DNA of 64,000 nucleotides from Corbicula japonica (GCA_038501625.1 JAZAYU010000037.1:4402001-4466000), one strand, 5' to 3'; positions 1 through 13,205 are shown, counted from the stretch's first letter. Numbers and translations are program-made. Notes: generated from the sequence alone by a model not told the origin.

Positions 1-262
1 CATCTTTAGAATCAAGTCGGTGTTGATTATTTAATAATTTCTAAAATGACGTTGAATATGGAAAAGAGAAGCACTTAAATTAACCTCAAACTTGAGGGGT
101 TTCCAAACAGTGAATCGGCAAAAATACGCAAACATTTCAAAATAATTTTGAGGGAAAATAAACCCCGATCATATTTTATACTAGAAATATTTGGTAAATA
201 TGAATACTGAACATTTTTTTTATCTCTGGTCATCAAAATATAAAGTTATGAACTCCAGCTTT

Positions 263-745
263 ATAAAGAGGGCAATTTAAGAGTTTATGATAGTTAATTT
301 CTTGGGAAATCTTGTAAAGAATCTGGAAACGCAATCTTTGTTTTTCTTTTTTGTCCTGCATTCAGGTCTCAGTCATTTTGTATCGACCGGCTCTGCTTGA
401 TAATGCTCTTAACTATATGTTTTACATGTTCTCTGCTTCTGCATGAATGATTGTCGACAACGATGGGTGGGTTGAAGCTTATTCACCAATATGAACAATT
501 TGTTTTTGTTCATATGATAATCTGTTCGGGTCAGTGTAAGGTTTGTGCACTCTCAGAACCTGGTTAAGCCCCAGAGGCAAACATTAATTTACGACTAATC
601 GTTCTAATGATGTTACCACGCAGGTTTTGTTTATTCGCAAACAATTCATTTGGCTGTGAGAATAGGCTGTGTTTTCGGAGTAAGGCTATTCATGGTATTT
701 CCGTTTCACTTTTTTTAAAGAAGCATGAAAACTATATCATAAAAT
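263..745 (+). repeat. Dispersed repeat family R1, copy 1
   Basis: Shares a series of blocks with copies at 10190-10760 and 17740-18245: the start near AGAGTTTATGA, the GATGGGTGG block, AGAACCTGGTTAA, and the 3' block GGCTGTGTTTTC followed by TTTCACTTTTTTTAAAG. No ORF or terminal structure was identified; a SINE-like or MITE-like element is possible. Confidence 0.5.
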
Positions 746-827
746 ATCGAAAAGTCTTTATAAGTAGTCTTCCAAATTAATCATTTTGAGGTCTTTATAT
801 CAAAAATTAAGTACTGAAGTGTTTGTT

Positions 828-1005
828 ATTCAACCAATCAGGTTCTCGTTTACTTTCGTTTTTCACGTGTCTTATTTAATACTGACAATTGTACATGTAT
901 TAATCTATGCTCTCTTTTTCTCTTTATCTTTTGGCAGTGTGGGGAGGAAGTGTTTTCTGAGTGTGGTTGTTCCTTATATGCATGGTTCACTTTTTATTTA
1001 ATTAA
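828..1005 (+). repeat. Dispersed repeat family R1, 3' fragment
   Basis: Matches the 3' part of the family, as at 11745-11880: CAATCAGGTTCTCGTT, GACAATTGTA, then GGGGAGGAAGTGTTTTCTGA and TATATGCATG. Confidence 0.45.
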
Positions 1006-4000
1006 AATGCGTAGTGCTCGGAAATCAGACTAATTGATCTATATATTCAAAACTTGAAGATTATCGTTTTTAAAGATAATTATTGAAAAGCAAATCATTT
1101 TCATTTGTTGATTGTTGATGATTTGTGCATGTGAAAACCCAACAGTAAATACAGAACAACTTTAAAATACCCCCTTTTCACATCATTACGTTAACGCAGT
1201 TTCGAATATGCATTCTCGTTCTTTCTGGTTTCACGTTACATCATTCATGATAATTTAGAAAATCAGGAAAAAAATAAATGCGTAATAATGATGCTGTCCT
1301 TTATCATTTGCGATTTTCTTTTCCTTTACGGTATTCGAAGATGTTATTATGAAAATTACAGTTCTGTGGTTTCAAACGAGATTATGGGTTTCACGGTCAG
1401 CTTTATCTCACGGTAGGCTACCTCACATTGCTTGAGGTAGGGTAAGTTAGTAAACAGAACACGGTAATAATTTAATCAGTTACATCTCATTGGCAGCAAC
1501 ATGTTATGCACTTAACCAATGTTCTAACTACACTGATCAATTTTTTTAATATCTTCGCATAGAATTGAAGTAAAGTCTTTAAATTTGAAACATAATAAGA
1601 TGCACCATTTTACTTCTTTTTCTGAAATTTCCATTGAAATCAATCCGTGCGTTCTTAAACCAAGGACATTTAATCGAGGTGAGGGCAAAACCAAAAGTCA
1701 CAAAATTGATCGTAGCTTTTGTATAGAGGATATATTGAAACCGGCAAAAACTTCTTCAAAACCTTTCGTTATAACAGCTAAACAATCGCATCATTGCAGA
1801 ATTGCATAGATTTGTTCAAAATTACTTAAAGATACATATTTAAACAATGAGACATGAAATTTCGTATACGGAGAACCTTGATTAAATGTCAGTGGTTTCT
1901 AAACGCGTGAAGAGAATTTATTTTTTTCATACAAAGAAGTGAAAATGATGTATCTTAGTATATGTCAAGTTTGCAGTGTAAATCCCGAATCATTGCTGAG
2001 AAATTTCAAAAATATGATCGGTGTAGTTAGAACATTGGTTGAGTGTACAATTCATAGACTTTGTTAGTCTCTGTTATTAAGATCAATCTGATCTAAACTA
2101 ATCTTCATCCTATTTAACCTAATTGCTTTGTATGTCAACTCGTATTATAAACTTTCTATTTTTGTAATCGTTTTTCGTGGGAAAGCCTCGTTTTCAAATC
2201 GGGGTTTTCTGGCATGCCTTCTATCAGAATGCGAATCACTTAATAGAAGAAGCAGCTGCGCGTTCATACATGTTGCATTGTAAAAACCCAGTGTGTTATA
2301 TTTCTACATTTTTTAAGTTAGGCCAGACTTAAAATATTCTTTGTTTCCCTATCCCGACCCAAGCAGATGAAGTATGGGTTGGTAGGTAGGTCAAAATATT
2401 TTTTTTAATTTTTCAGAATAATGATCCACGTATAGATATTCTAGGAATAATTCCATGAAGAATACCAAAGCTCTAAAATTAAAAACTGGACCAAGTTTAC
2501 ATGTATTATAGATGAATGCCGTTATGCAAAAGACCAAATCATCCGGTTTCGTAATCAAACTGATTCCAAATAAATGCATTTTTCATCTCCATATTTTTCG
2601 TACCAAATAAAAAATATCATTTAGGTTTCTGCGATAAAATCTTTCGGGGCGCGGTGATTTTTTCGGGTCGGTCGTGGATGGGGAAACAAACAATATTTTA
2701 TTTTAGGCCTTAGAGGTTCTTTTTTTCACGTGCGTCAAGGGAAAACGCTACAATCTATATTTTGGGCTACAATAGTTGCAATTCGTGTAGATACACAACC
2801 CGCCACTGTATTTGGTAAATCATGTTTGCTAAATCTAAGGGAGATAATTGTATTTTACTGAAAATGTTTTATACTGAATGAATACCGTGTCTTTTCAGGC
2901 TGATTGTGAAAATCGGTGGTTGAAATTGTTTCTGAAGGCGAAAAGATAATCAAAGAGAAGTATATTTGTGTTGAAACAGAGCTGTGCTCAACATTTTACC
3001 GAGTAATCTAGGCTGAAATATGCACGAAGATAAAAACTTAGTTTGAAAACAAAGCCTCCCACAGGGTCAAAATATACACAGAAAAAAGAGCACGTATCCA
3101 CATATTATAATTTCAGAAAGACAAACAACATGCTAGACCGTTTGAATTCTTCATTCGAACGATCAGTGGCAAAACATGTTCGCTCTGCGGTCTAAACTTG
3201 GCTCTAGCACGCATTTACAAGATACTTTCACATACAAGTACACTGGTGAATTAACCCCAAACATTTCTATCTACCTGTTAATGTGTAGCTCAAAGCACTG
3301 TCAAGAGAATGGGGCGGGTACTCGATGATTACAATCGTAAAAGAAAAAAAGATAACGTTTTCTTTTTACCTGGAATATATTAGTTTCAGTATAGCAAATA
3401 AAATAATGAAAAACAGACAGTTGTTTCGTAAATATTTAATCCCTCGGAAAAATGGAAACAGTTTATCGAAACTGAACACTTTGTTTTCGATCCGATTTAA
3501 TTGTAGTTTCGCATACATTTTAATTATTAACAGAAATTCTTAATATTGTGATAACGTAATATTTAAAGCATGTAAAAGTGAAAGCCAGAAACCGATATAT
3601 TTTGCATCAAAGCATCCAACTTTTGTAGGTTTCTCCGAATAATTGCGAGTTTAATAACAGGTTGAGTCAAAAGAAAATATGCGCCGGCCAGTCCATGGTA
3701 CTGTCGCTCGTACTGGCTAGATTTATTTGTCGCATTCGTCTGTAGATCTTTCTTAACAGAGTAGATATCTAACCCTTGTGTCAGAAATATGCCGGATATT
3801 CACGTCCGAAACACCGACAATTCCACGGAATTACTGTATATGTAATGTAATAGTTCGACAAGGAGTAAGTACAAAACGAATGAATAATTTTGATTATGCG
3901 GTCACCCATGAAGAACATGGCGACCATTGTGTTAACAAAATCATGTAAAAAGTTCTTATTTGTTTTATATTATGAAAATCGCTAACTTCCTGTTTACTTG

Positions 4001-4114
4001 TCCTTTGTCGTGTTCATTCTTTATTCTAGAAGTCATCTTCACAAAAACGCATTCAATAATAGAACAATGTTCATCACAATACTGTTTCTTTTACGCGTTT
4101 CCATCTTGAAAGCA
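1006..4114. other. Stretch without a recognisable gene
   Basis: AT-rich sequence. The open frames are short, lack splice context and show no recognisable motif. No repeat family was identified within it by eye. Confidence 0.5.
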
Positions 4115-4262
4115 GGGCCCATGATCATAAAACTAAAGCTGGAGACCAGACTAAAATCTCAAGCATCTGATTGGATGAAATGGCGACTGGTCGCCATTTC
4201 AGCCAATCATATGCTTGAGATTTGAGTCTGGACTCCAATCTCAGTTTTATGATCTTGGGCCC
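4115..4262. mobile_element. Foldback MITE family FB1, copy 1 (full length)
   Basis: A 148-bp near-palindrome bounded by GGGCCC at both ends. Arms read ATGATCATAAAACT, GGAGACCAGACT, AATCTCAAGCATCTGATTGG and return in inverted order to TCAGTTTTATGATCTTGGGCCC. No coding capacity. Related copies lie at 14094, 22670, 25659, 25832 and 50456. Confidence 0.75.
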
Positions 4263-4539
4263 AGCCCCGTCTCAAAATATCTTAACAATCAGTTTTCTCA
4301 AAATGCTTACTCCAAAACGTCAATTTCTTTTTAAGAGGCACTGTATTCCAACATCGAAAAGTCCTCCAAAAGACAAATGACAAAATCATTCATATAACTT
4401 GACTGTATGGGAGAATCTCGGCTATATTTAATGCCATGATTAGCACATCTTTCAAGAACTTCAATATTAAAGAATAAAAAAAGAACGATTAACACAATAT
4501 TTAAAATCCGGAATTTCATACATTGTTGCTCGTTTCAAG

Positions 4540-5356
4540 TACAGTTCAACTTCGATGGCTCGAACTCCACGGGACCGGGAGATTTGTTCGAGCCATCTGT
4601 AGTTTGAGCGATCCGTGGTTGGTATGTGAGAATGGGTTTCTGTTCACTTTACTAAGCTCACACATAATAATTCATGATATTTCTTATTTTAATGTATTTA
4701 ATTATTTTTTCATTAAAATACGACGACAAGCTTACATGATAATGAAGAAAGAAATTTATAGCCTTGATATTATATACATGCACAACAGTTATAAATAACA
4801 TAAAACTGATCATCTGTCAAACTCATTTTGAATTTGAGGCCGAATTGTAGAATTCGTTCGCTATTATTCAAATATAATGTTTGACTTGACGTGCTAATGA
4901 AAAACAAACTTCTATAATTTTATTATAAATTTTATAAATACGACAAAACAATAGCAATTTTCTTAAAAACAAATAACAATTTGTTTATAATTATCATTAA
5001 TGTAGTATAAATTAACACAACAATCAAAATATTTTCATCCGCTTTAACGTGTTATTTACACGACTTAATTCAATAGCGCAATTGTCTTAATTGGCCAGAC
5101 ATTTTCGCGCCTTTGTTCACACCTTTGATTTTAACGGATAATTTTCTGTTCGAGCCTAGCGGTGTCAAAAACATTGAAAACTAACAGTCGGGACCTTGAC
5201 TGATGTTCGACTGTTCGAGTTATGGATAGTTCGAGTCATCGGAGGTTGAACAATATAGAACATAATTATAGAGTTCTAGTTCGGGACCGGACGAACTGTT
5301 CGAGAGAAGGGTGGTGTTCGAGAGAACGGTGTTCGAGCTATCGAAGTTCGACTGTA
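4540..5356. mobile_element. Non-autonomous pogo/Tigger-like (Tc1-mariner superfamily) element
   Basis: The terminal inverted repeats are about 28 bp, with CAGTTCAACTTCGATGGCTC on the left and its near match CAGTCGAACTTCGATAGCTC on the right read inward. Each is flanked by a TA dinucleotide. Subterminal copies of GTTCGAG cluster near both ends. About 0.8 kb long, AT-rich core, no transposase frame. The superfamily assignment follows from the TA target and the TIR style. Confidence 0.65.
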
Positions 5357-5515
5357 ATTCAGTAGTTCTGGTAATTATTGTTTATACCACAATCAACATG
5401 TTTCTATTACGCCAGCACTGTCTCTTCCAAAGTTCCTTTTACTTAACTTGTCAACAAAACGCAACATCTGTCGTAGTTTATATTCAATGAATGTCACGGG
5501 TAACCAATATACTTC

Positions 5516-7412
5516 TTAACTGCCAGTTTTGATATCAAATCTGTGGTTACATCTACCTTGCTTGTTATCTGAAATCTGTATGGAATCGAGTGGTACAGCA
5601 TTTCCTGTAACAGGCCCGTCTTTTGATGCTAAATGTACATCCAGAATGAGTAAAAGCGCCACTATGCAGCCCATAGAACCGCCAACACCGGTAAATAACA
5701 AAGAGTAAGGAAACTTCAGGGGAGCTTCACCAACACGCGACAGGATGTATCCCAGAATGTAGCCCATCTTACCCGCAGCAATTAAAGCAAGAACTCCTAA
5801 AAACAAGAAGGCAGAAAATTAGCTCAGTGGTATATGAAATTCTAGCTCATCGTAGTCTTCGTGAGTTATACCGTAATATGAATTCATCAACATCATCATC
5901 ATCATCGTTCATTGTTGTCATCTGATTATCGTTATAATTATTATCGCCGTCATCATCATGAGTTTCGTCATCGTTATCATCTTCATACACTCTAAAGCTT
6001 TAAAAATGCAACAGTCGGTAAATGGCAAATAAATAAGAATGTATTCAAGACATTTGGCAACAATAAACATTTATATGTTGTCCATTGACTGCGAATTAAA
6101 TTGTAAAATACTACCGATGTCAGCAAACCTAGTTATCAAAGTATTTGCAGCACTACAAGCTACTTATTGCCAGCTTAGTATTTGCAGCACTACAAGCTAC
6201 TTATTGCCAGCTTATAAAGTTTTCTGCTGGGGTACAATATTTCGCTCATGCAGCCCGCTAGCTTGTTAACGTCATTGACGATCGCGCCAAAGCTACTTCC
6301 TACGTCAATTTATTTGCGTTTTTAAAGCATTTGAGTGTACATTTATCTTTGTTGTCAGTATAAGTGTTCGCTGTCATCATCTTAATCGTTATTGTCGTTG
6401 TTGTTATAGTAGTGAAATTGAAACTTAGATAATGGTGCTTTAATTAACATTTAAAAATGGATTGATTGAAACATAACTTACCAGACAACATACTTGTAAC
6501 AGTGTTGATAACATTTAAGGTGGCAGAGTGTTTTCTGCACCTAGAGTACAAGAAAGCTGACACTATTGCAGCAATACACAGTACTATTGATAGACACGTT
6601 TCAATTTGGAATTCCAAAACAAAGGTGCTTATCCCGCCTGAAATAAAAAGTAATCCTTTATCGAGCATTTAAATAAGTAGTTTAAGTATATATACAAATG
6701 TTTTGATATTATAAAGATGTTTTGATATTCCTCTCCTTAACCGAAACTTAGTCCGAAATGGAGCTTGAAAGCCTCATGAGGCTCGCCATATCAACCTAAT
6801 AGACCAGCCAAGCCTTCTTGGTACAAGAGGAAATAGACATGCATGTTCCTCTCCGATTACGCCGAGAGTATTTTTGAAGGCGAAATATAAATTAGAGTTC
6901 TTCGAAATAGAAAACTTTTAAAAGATACAAACTGGTATGGAATACCTTTTCATTTAAAAAATAAACCATTTATTACAATTCAGATAATTCCTTCTTTTAA
7001 TAAAACTAACCGTTTCATCTCTTCATCATTTTCAACAAGACTTGAAATATGAACTTCAGTGTGAGAATCGATACATTTATTTTGCAAAATACTTTGCTAT
7101 AGAAGAAGTAGGTAACTATTTTGCATTAGAAGAAGAACTTCAGTAACAAAATGATAAAGCTGTATTCACGGAACGTTCACACTTACTTGAGGCTTCATTA
7201 TTGCCCATTACTGCCATGGGTCCTGTGACACAAGGTCCACCGTTCTGGCATACTATGCTGTACCACAGTCCGATGTGAAGCGACGATGATCCATTGTTGG
7301 AGTACATCCATCCCGGTGTGACAAAGCCAACTACTTGCAGTGCTAACGAGAAACACACTCCAAATTTACAAATTTCTCGCAGCCTCCAGCGTTTGTCAGC
7401 GTCAGTTTGCAT
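5516..7412 (-). CDS. Claudin/PMP22-superfamily-like tetraspan membrane protein, paralog 1 (3 exons, 220 aa)
   Basis: Coding exons on the minus strand are 7412-7187, 6637-6482 and 5796-5516. They are joined by GTAAGT donors and pyrimidine-rich AG acceptors, both introns are phase 1, and the total is 663 nt with stop. Four hydrophobic segments are visible: about residues 14-34, 82-104, 115-140 and 155-183. The first extracellular loop has the claudin/PMP22 pattern W35, GLW at 48-50, C55 and C61. Proteins of this superfamily act in the plasma membrane in cell contacts, barrier formation or membrane organisation; which role applies here cannot be told from sequence. The tail after TM4 is short (about 35 residues) and lacks the repeats of paralog 2. 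It is the first of three co-oriented paralogs with the same exon plan. A pogo-like MITE lies just 3' of it (4540-5356). Family assignment rests on topology and the loop motif, so a more distant tetraspan family is possible. Confidence 0.75.
5886..5990 (+). repeat. Imperfect (ATC)n microsatellite in intron 2 of claudin-like paralog 1
   Basis: Runs of CATCATCAT interrupted by GTT/GTC variants between exons 2 and 3 of paralog 1. Confidence 0.7.
6143..6214 (+). repeat. Tandem duplication of about 36 bp
   Basis: The block beginning AGTATTTGCAGCACTACAAG and ending TTGCCAGCTT occurs twice in immediate succession with no visible differences, within intron 2 of claudin-like paralog 1. Confidence 0.85.
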
Positions 7413-7704
7413 TGTTTAATCAAATTTTGGTCAATTTATTTCGGTTTGTTACTGCAAAATGATTAAGACAACTCTGGTGTGCAGTTTATATAGAATTTCA
7501 TAGATTGTTTGCCCACTATTCAAGGATAGTCTCCATTCATTCATGTTTATTGGCATACCCGACTAGATGTAACGTCACGGTTTAACCAACGAATCAGAAC
7601 GAAGCGGTGTTTATTTGGGTACATGTCTCGTGCCACGTACATTTGTGTTCAAATTATGTGTCATTGTTTTTCACCTTGCGGACTTGCGTTCCCTGTGCAA
7701 TTAC

Positions 7705-9674
7705 AGGCTGTCAAGCGGTCATACTTTTTCCTACTATTTCCTAGTTTTTCCTACTTTTTAGTCTTGTTCCTACTTTTTCCTACTATTTTACAAAAACCTC
7801 CTACTATTCCTACTTTTTTGTCAGATGGACAAAAGAAAAAATCTATTTCTTTTAAAAGGAGATTTTAAAAATATTTTTTTTTTGTGTTCAGAAAGTAATG
7901 TACTTGTAAATGTCATACCTGTATTCATATTGATAAGTGTGAAGTTCTATGAATTTCTTCTGTCTACATAACTACCGCTATTGGTCTAACAGGCCTGACA
8001 ATGTCATTTGTCTAAGTCAAAAATAGAAATAAAGGGAGTTATAAAACTCATGTGGGTAAAATAGATAACAGTTAATTTCATTAATGCCAATGGAGTGTTG
8101 AAAACTCCTTAAATGCAAGTTTTTAAAACTGATAATTTAACCGTTTTTTTTTCTTCTTTAGTAGAGACAGTCTTCCACTCAGAAAATTTCTTTAAAATCT
8201 TGCAGTTTTCTGCAAAAAGTAACTTTACATAAGATATTTTATTTCCCCTACAGAAGAAATAATGTTATTTTCCCCCAAAATATTGGGCATGGGTCCCATC
8301 CCTTGGCATTGAAAAACACCTGGTTCTGAAAAACCTATAAAAAGGCCAAAAAGCCTGTAGTTTTCACTCAAAATCTATAGACTCCCAGCCTTGTCACTGT
8401 AATGGTTGTACTACTGTATTTCTCCCCCTCCCTTCTTTTTGAGTTTTTTCAGAATGCTGTTGTGTTCACCAACAAGATACATTTAGATGTTGGCAGTAGT
8501 GTTTTCAAGACCATGGGTTTTCCATGTATTCAGCATTTATAATGTAACTCAGCATTTTTCAAAATGACCAATTATTTATTGCAACTGAGCACTGCTTGCG
8601 TTATGAATGTTTGAATTTTTTCAATGAAAATTCTAACAAATGCTGAGTTGTAAAATTTATTTTTTTAAATCAGGTCTGGTGATATGTTTACACTATTGCA
8701 ACTGTGGGCAAAAGCATTTATAGCAAAGTTTAGATATAAAACATGCCTATTACAGATATATGTGGTTTTAGAGTAGGTTTACATGTTAATTAACTTTTTC
8801 CCCCAAAATTAAAAAGGGTATGGGCCCCTTCCCCTACACTTGTATATTGATACAAATGTATATGTTATGCTTTTTCAATGAGAATTCTAACAAATGTATC
8901 CTTTATTAATTAGTTATTTTGAAATATTTACAGTAAAAGGCCTTTTTAGACTTGAGCCTTTATAAAACCCCTTTTTATGCCCCCATGAAGTGTGAGGCAT
9001 ATAGAGTTGCACTCATAATGCCCCCTCGGTGAGGGTCATAGAGAGTTGCACTTGTCCCTCTCTCATCAACTTCTCATTAACCAATAGGCAGAATTCTTTC
9101 AAACTTGCAAAGATTGATCGAGCAGGATGTGAAGATGATCGTAAAGAAAATGCGACTAGTTTAACCACAGTTATGGCCCTTTGTTTTACAAGTGTTCTTA
9201 TAGCATTTGGGGCATCCGTGTCCCCAGGACACAGTCTAGTTTTTTCAGGCCTGCTAAGAGCTCTGATCAAGGTATAACTTGAAACACTGAAAGTCGATAT
9301 TTTTTCTGCAATAAAACTGCATTTTCAATACTTTTTGAACATCTCTCATAATAGCAGGAAGACTAAACCCATGGTATTGCTGTAAGTGCTGTTTTTATTC
9401 ATCAAGATGAGACCCCATTGACCCATACTGACTCCACATAGACATCTCTTTAAGTTAGCAGTGGCAGTCTGGCTTATGTGTTGGGGCCTCAGCTGGATGA
9501 CCATGATACATATAATTTGTAACAGAAATAGTGAAGTCCCAACTCTGAAAAACTGTTTATGTATTCCTACTTTTGAGGAAAAAGTTCCTACTTTTTCCTA
9601 CTTTTCTCCTACTTTTTTGTCAAAAGGGTTCCTACTTTTTTCCTACTTTTTGAAGAAAGATCACTTGACAGCCT
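7705..9674. mobile_element. Non-autonomous DNA transposon with 8-bp target duplication (hAT-like)
   Basis: The left end AGGCTGTCAAGCGGTC and the inverted right end AGGCTGTCAAGTGATC match at 14 of 16 positions. The exact 8-bp duplication GCAATTAC lies at 7697-7704 and 9675-9682. Both ends carry arrays of TTCCTACTTTTT-type motifs (7720-7820 and 9560-9655), which may be subterminal binding sites. The core has internal repeats, for example TTTTTCAATGA followed by ATTCTAACAAATG at about 8620 and 8875, and a segment at 8980-9250 that looks like a separate older repeat. No transposase frame is present. An 8-bp TSD fits hAT best; other 8-bp-TSD superfamilies remain possible. Confidence 0.75.
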
Positions 9675-9682
9675 GCAATTAC

Positions 9683-10189
9683 TTCCTGTATATATCTTGT
9701 AGCTGGACTATTATCATATAAAAAAAACAACTTTAAAACACGTAGGGTATACCGAAGCAATAAGTTTGCAACCAAACGATACTTTATCTTATCGCACCTT
9801 AAATCTAGTTTTGTAAATCATAAAGAATTCCTTTCTTTGGTGTAGAACATAGTTTTACTGCCTTTTAAATCTCATTTGTGAACTGGCCATGTAGAAACAA
9901 TGGAATAGATGATTTTATGGAATTATTTTGAAATTCGTCAGATCTAAATTAATAAATCTTACTGATTTTTATCTTATTTTGAGAGTAATCAGGGTATTTG
10001 TTTTTTATTGTATTGCAAGAGCTAGGAATTCGAAACAAGGAAGTCGAGTCAGATGATTTTGGAGAGTTTTCATTTGGACGTTAGATTGTAAGCAAGATTT
10101 AAGATTCAGTGATTTTTGTTGTCATGGACGACGGTGGAAAAGTGATACTTGGGCTGAGTTTCATTGTTGCTAGAATTTTTAGTAGTTGT
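9683..10189. other. Stretch without a recognisable gene
   Basis: AT-rich sequence between the hAT-like element and an R1 repeat copy; nothing recognisable on either strand. Confidence 0.5.
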
Positions 10190-10760
10190 CGATAGCATGC
10201 ACGATGGTGGCAGGAGTTTAAGAGTTAATGATGGTCAATAGGGAAATCTTGTAGAAAAACCAAGAAGCTCGAAGGGTTTTTTATCCATGTCATCGTGTTC
10301 TTGCTGAGGTGATTCCAGATGCTCTGGTCTCTGTAGTCATTGATAACCAACCTTTTTGCTTGATAATGATGTTAACATCTTATGTATCTTATTTTTATGT
10401 GTTTTACATGCATGTTTACGAGTTGATGACTGTGTAAAAGCTATTTCATGAAGACAACTTTTTTTTCTGTTGAGAACCTGTTGAGAAAGGGTGAGGTTGG
10501 TGCACCTAAGAATTTGGTTTAAATCCCAAGTGGCAAGTTGTTTTGCCACTTGCTGTTCAAAGGCGGTATAAAATTGGGTATCTTTTGTGAATTATTGGTT
10601 GTTGTTGTTGTTTTTAATTTTACATTGATTATTTTATAACAAGCTCTATTTCCTTCTCTATGTTTTAGATGCGTCAAGAGGCTGTGTTTTCTGGGTGTGG
10701 AAATTCCTGATATGCGTATTTCACGTTTGCCTTAGTTACCTGATATCCATATGTCAACAA
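10190..10760 (+). repeat. Dispersed repeat family R1, copy 2
   Basis: Contains the family blocks ATGCTCTGGTCTCTGTAG, TTGCTTGATAATGATG, TGGTGCACCTAAGAATTTGG, the short palindrome GCAAGTTGTTTTGCCACTTG, and the 3' end GAGGCTGTGTTTTCTGGGTG. Confidence 0.55.
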
Positions 10761-11339
10761 AAACACTTCATTCGGTTTAAGGATTTTTTTGTATTGATAG
10801 ACTTGTTACATAGTGTACTGACGTCCTCCACCTAAGACGTCGCGATAAACATCGCTTAAGGTATATGTAAATAGTACGGTACATAGCAACCGCGAAGTGT
10901 GATGTGAAAGTAGACTTTATATCATGACTGTGATAAAACAGACATGTGTTATTTTAATAATTATGTGTCTGGATTGTGTCTCTAATATTCAAACAAATAA
11001 CGGTAGTTTGAAACAAGTAAATAAATTGTTAGTCAAACTATTGATGCAAAAGAAATTCGTTTCTAATGTAGGTTTCGACATTAATTGAAGGTTCGGGTTC
11101 CTGATGGCAATAATGTGTTGATGATTAACTGCCAACTGGCATATAATAATATTTATCTAAACATTTCTAGATCATAAATCAGCGTTGTTTTAGATAAAAA
11201 AAAGTGAAACATGCATAACAGGAATCGCCACACTCACAAAACACAACTTCCCCACGCAGTGAAAAAGAAGAGAGGAAAAGACAGCATTTGTTCATAAGTA
11301 TGTCAAATTTAAAAACGACACCACAAACAATTAACGAAA

Positions 11340-11465
11340 AAGAGAACTCTTGGGGTCAGTGGCAAAACAATTTGCCACTTAGGGGGTTTAAACTAGGTTC
11401 TAAGGTGAACAAACCTCATACTTACCCGGACAGGTTTTCAGTCTTTAGAAAAAGGTATGAATGTA
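11340..11465 (-). repeat. Dispersed repeat family R1, inverted fragment
   Basis: GTGGCAAAACAATTTGCCAC and the adjoining GGTTTAAACTAGGTTCTAAG are the inverse of the middle block of the R1 copies. Confidence 0.5.
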
Positions 11466-11689
11466 TATTTTTGCATTAGATAACTATATATACATATAAA
11501 TAACTCACATATTTACGTTATAGCGAAAACAACTAAAACATTAACATTTAAATCTTAAATGATTGAGACGAACTGTGTGTTTGGATGTTTAATACCATCG
11601 CATAGCTCGTACTATAACTACACAACCCAGTTATTGAAATCATTTAAAAAGTATGTCTTAACAGGTATGAGAGAGTTTATCAGTCTTTG

Positions 11690-11990
11690 AACACCCAGTG
11701 GCAAATTGTTTTTGTCAATCGTTCCAAGACGGTCAGCCAACAAGGTTCTCTATTGTTATCCGTGGTGTCTTATTAGAAATTGACAATTGTTTAACCTTGC
11801 TCGCTTTTCCTGTCAGCGTTTTGGCTTTGTTGAGAGGCTGTGTTTACTGAGTGCAGTTATTCCTCATATATATGTTTCAAATTTTTGTTAAAACAAACTA
11901 AGTTCATTCTGTTTCTTTTATCTATCTTATCATGTTCTTGCTGAATCGCCCCAATGGGCTCTGGTATTAGTAAGGTCATTGAGCATCCAC
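11690..11990 (+). repeat. Dispersed repeat family R1, copy 3
   Basis: CCCAGTGGCAAATTGTTTTT, AGGTTCTCTATTG, GAGAGGCTGTGTTTACTGAG and TCTTGCTGAATCGCC match other R1 copies. The block order suggests a copy nested in or recombined with a second one. Confidence 0.45.
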
Positions 11991-12469
11991 CATTTTATGC
12001 TGTCATTACCACTAGCTTTATCAGAAAAAATGACAGTAAGAATCGAGTTGAAAAGTTCACGTGGTAATGATATACAGTAATTATATGATACTGCACATAT
12101 ATTTGTACGCTGTCATTTGAAATCAAATGGTTGTGATAACATGTGAATCACAAACTTGTTTTTACCAGAATTCTCGAAAATACATGATCTCCTTCTACAT
12201 ATTTTTATATTTGTCACAGCCTTAATTTTGTCACCATTTTTACACAAAGAGCATCTAGCCCTTTAATCTCGCTAACTATTCCGTCTTCAGTTCACAATGC
12301 CTGTCTGGACATTGATTGATATTAGATCATTATATATCCAACCATATTTTTTTTTATTTTGACAATCTGTTTGATTTTATACCAGAGGAAATTTGATACA
12401 ATTTTACTCAAAGAAGCAACACTTCGCTCGCATGGGATACTGTACACACTAGTCACTGTTGTTGAAAAT

Positions 12470-12545
12470 ATGTGAGTAACTAAGTTGGGTGGGTCAATTT
12501 TCCTTGTTATTAAAAGAAATCCAGGGTTCGAATCCCAGTTATGTT
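12470..12545 (+). repeat. tRNA-like relic (possible SINE fragment)
   Basis: A good B box, GGTTCGAATCCC at about 12525, follows a degenerate A-box region (TAAGTTGGGTGGGTCA). The acceptor stem does not close, so this is not a working tRNA gene. Confidence 0.3.
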
Positions 12546-13205
12546 GCACATATTCTCTCCAACACCAGGTGACCTCGAGCCATAACTTGTTGAACGTTTG
12601 CAATAGCTTTTGGAATATATCAACCGCTTTATTATTGCTACTTTTTAACACTTTCTGACACAAAAATACAAACCGTTCGCTAAACTTTTCAGTTATGGTA
12701 CTTTCAAGTAAAGTATTCATTTGTAAGTAACATCGATAAATCTATCTTGAATACGACTTATTAAATAGAGCATAAGAAAACAGAACTTTATTTGACATAA
12801 CATAATCTCTTCATCATGACAATTCTTATACAAACATTCGTCGTTTGAAAAAAAATCCCGTCTGCCGGTTGCTGTTCGCGAAATAATGTCACAAGATAAA
12901 TACAGTGGGTTATAAATAACAAGACAGTCAAATGACAGTCACATTACAGACAAGTAAACTCAAAGAGCATGTCAGCCAAATGTTTTACAAAATGTTATAC
13001 ATTTATATAATTTTATGAAAACTACAAGCTGAGAAAATATTTAAGTCATCCTGCAGTAAGAACTGTATCTGCTGGATGTAAATATTGCAATTTATCAAAT
13101 AACGGTATTTATTTTCAATTTTATAATGAAGGTCTGATTCTATGGTAATAATTGTTAAAGCTAATAAATGAAGCGCGCACCAATATAATCTCTCTGTTAT
13201 TACTC

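Noticed and set aside
12322..12720. 132-aa minus-strand open frame
   Set aside because: No recognisable motif, no splice partner, and it runs across a tRNA-like relic.
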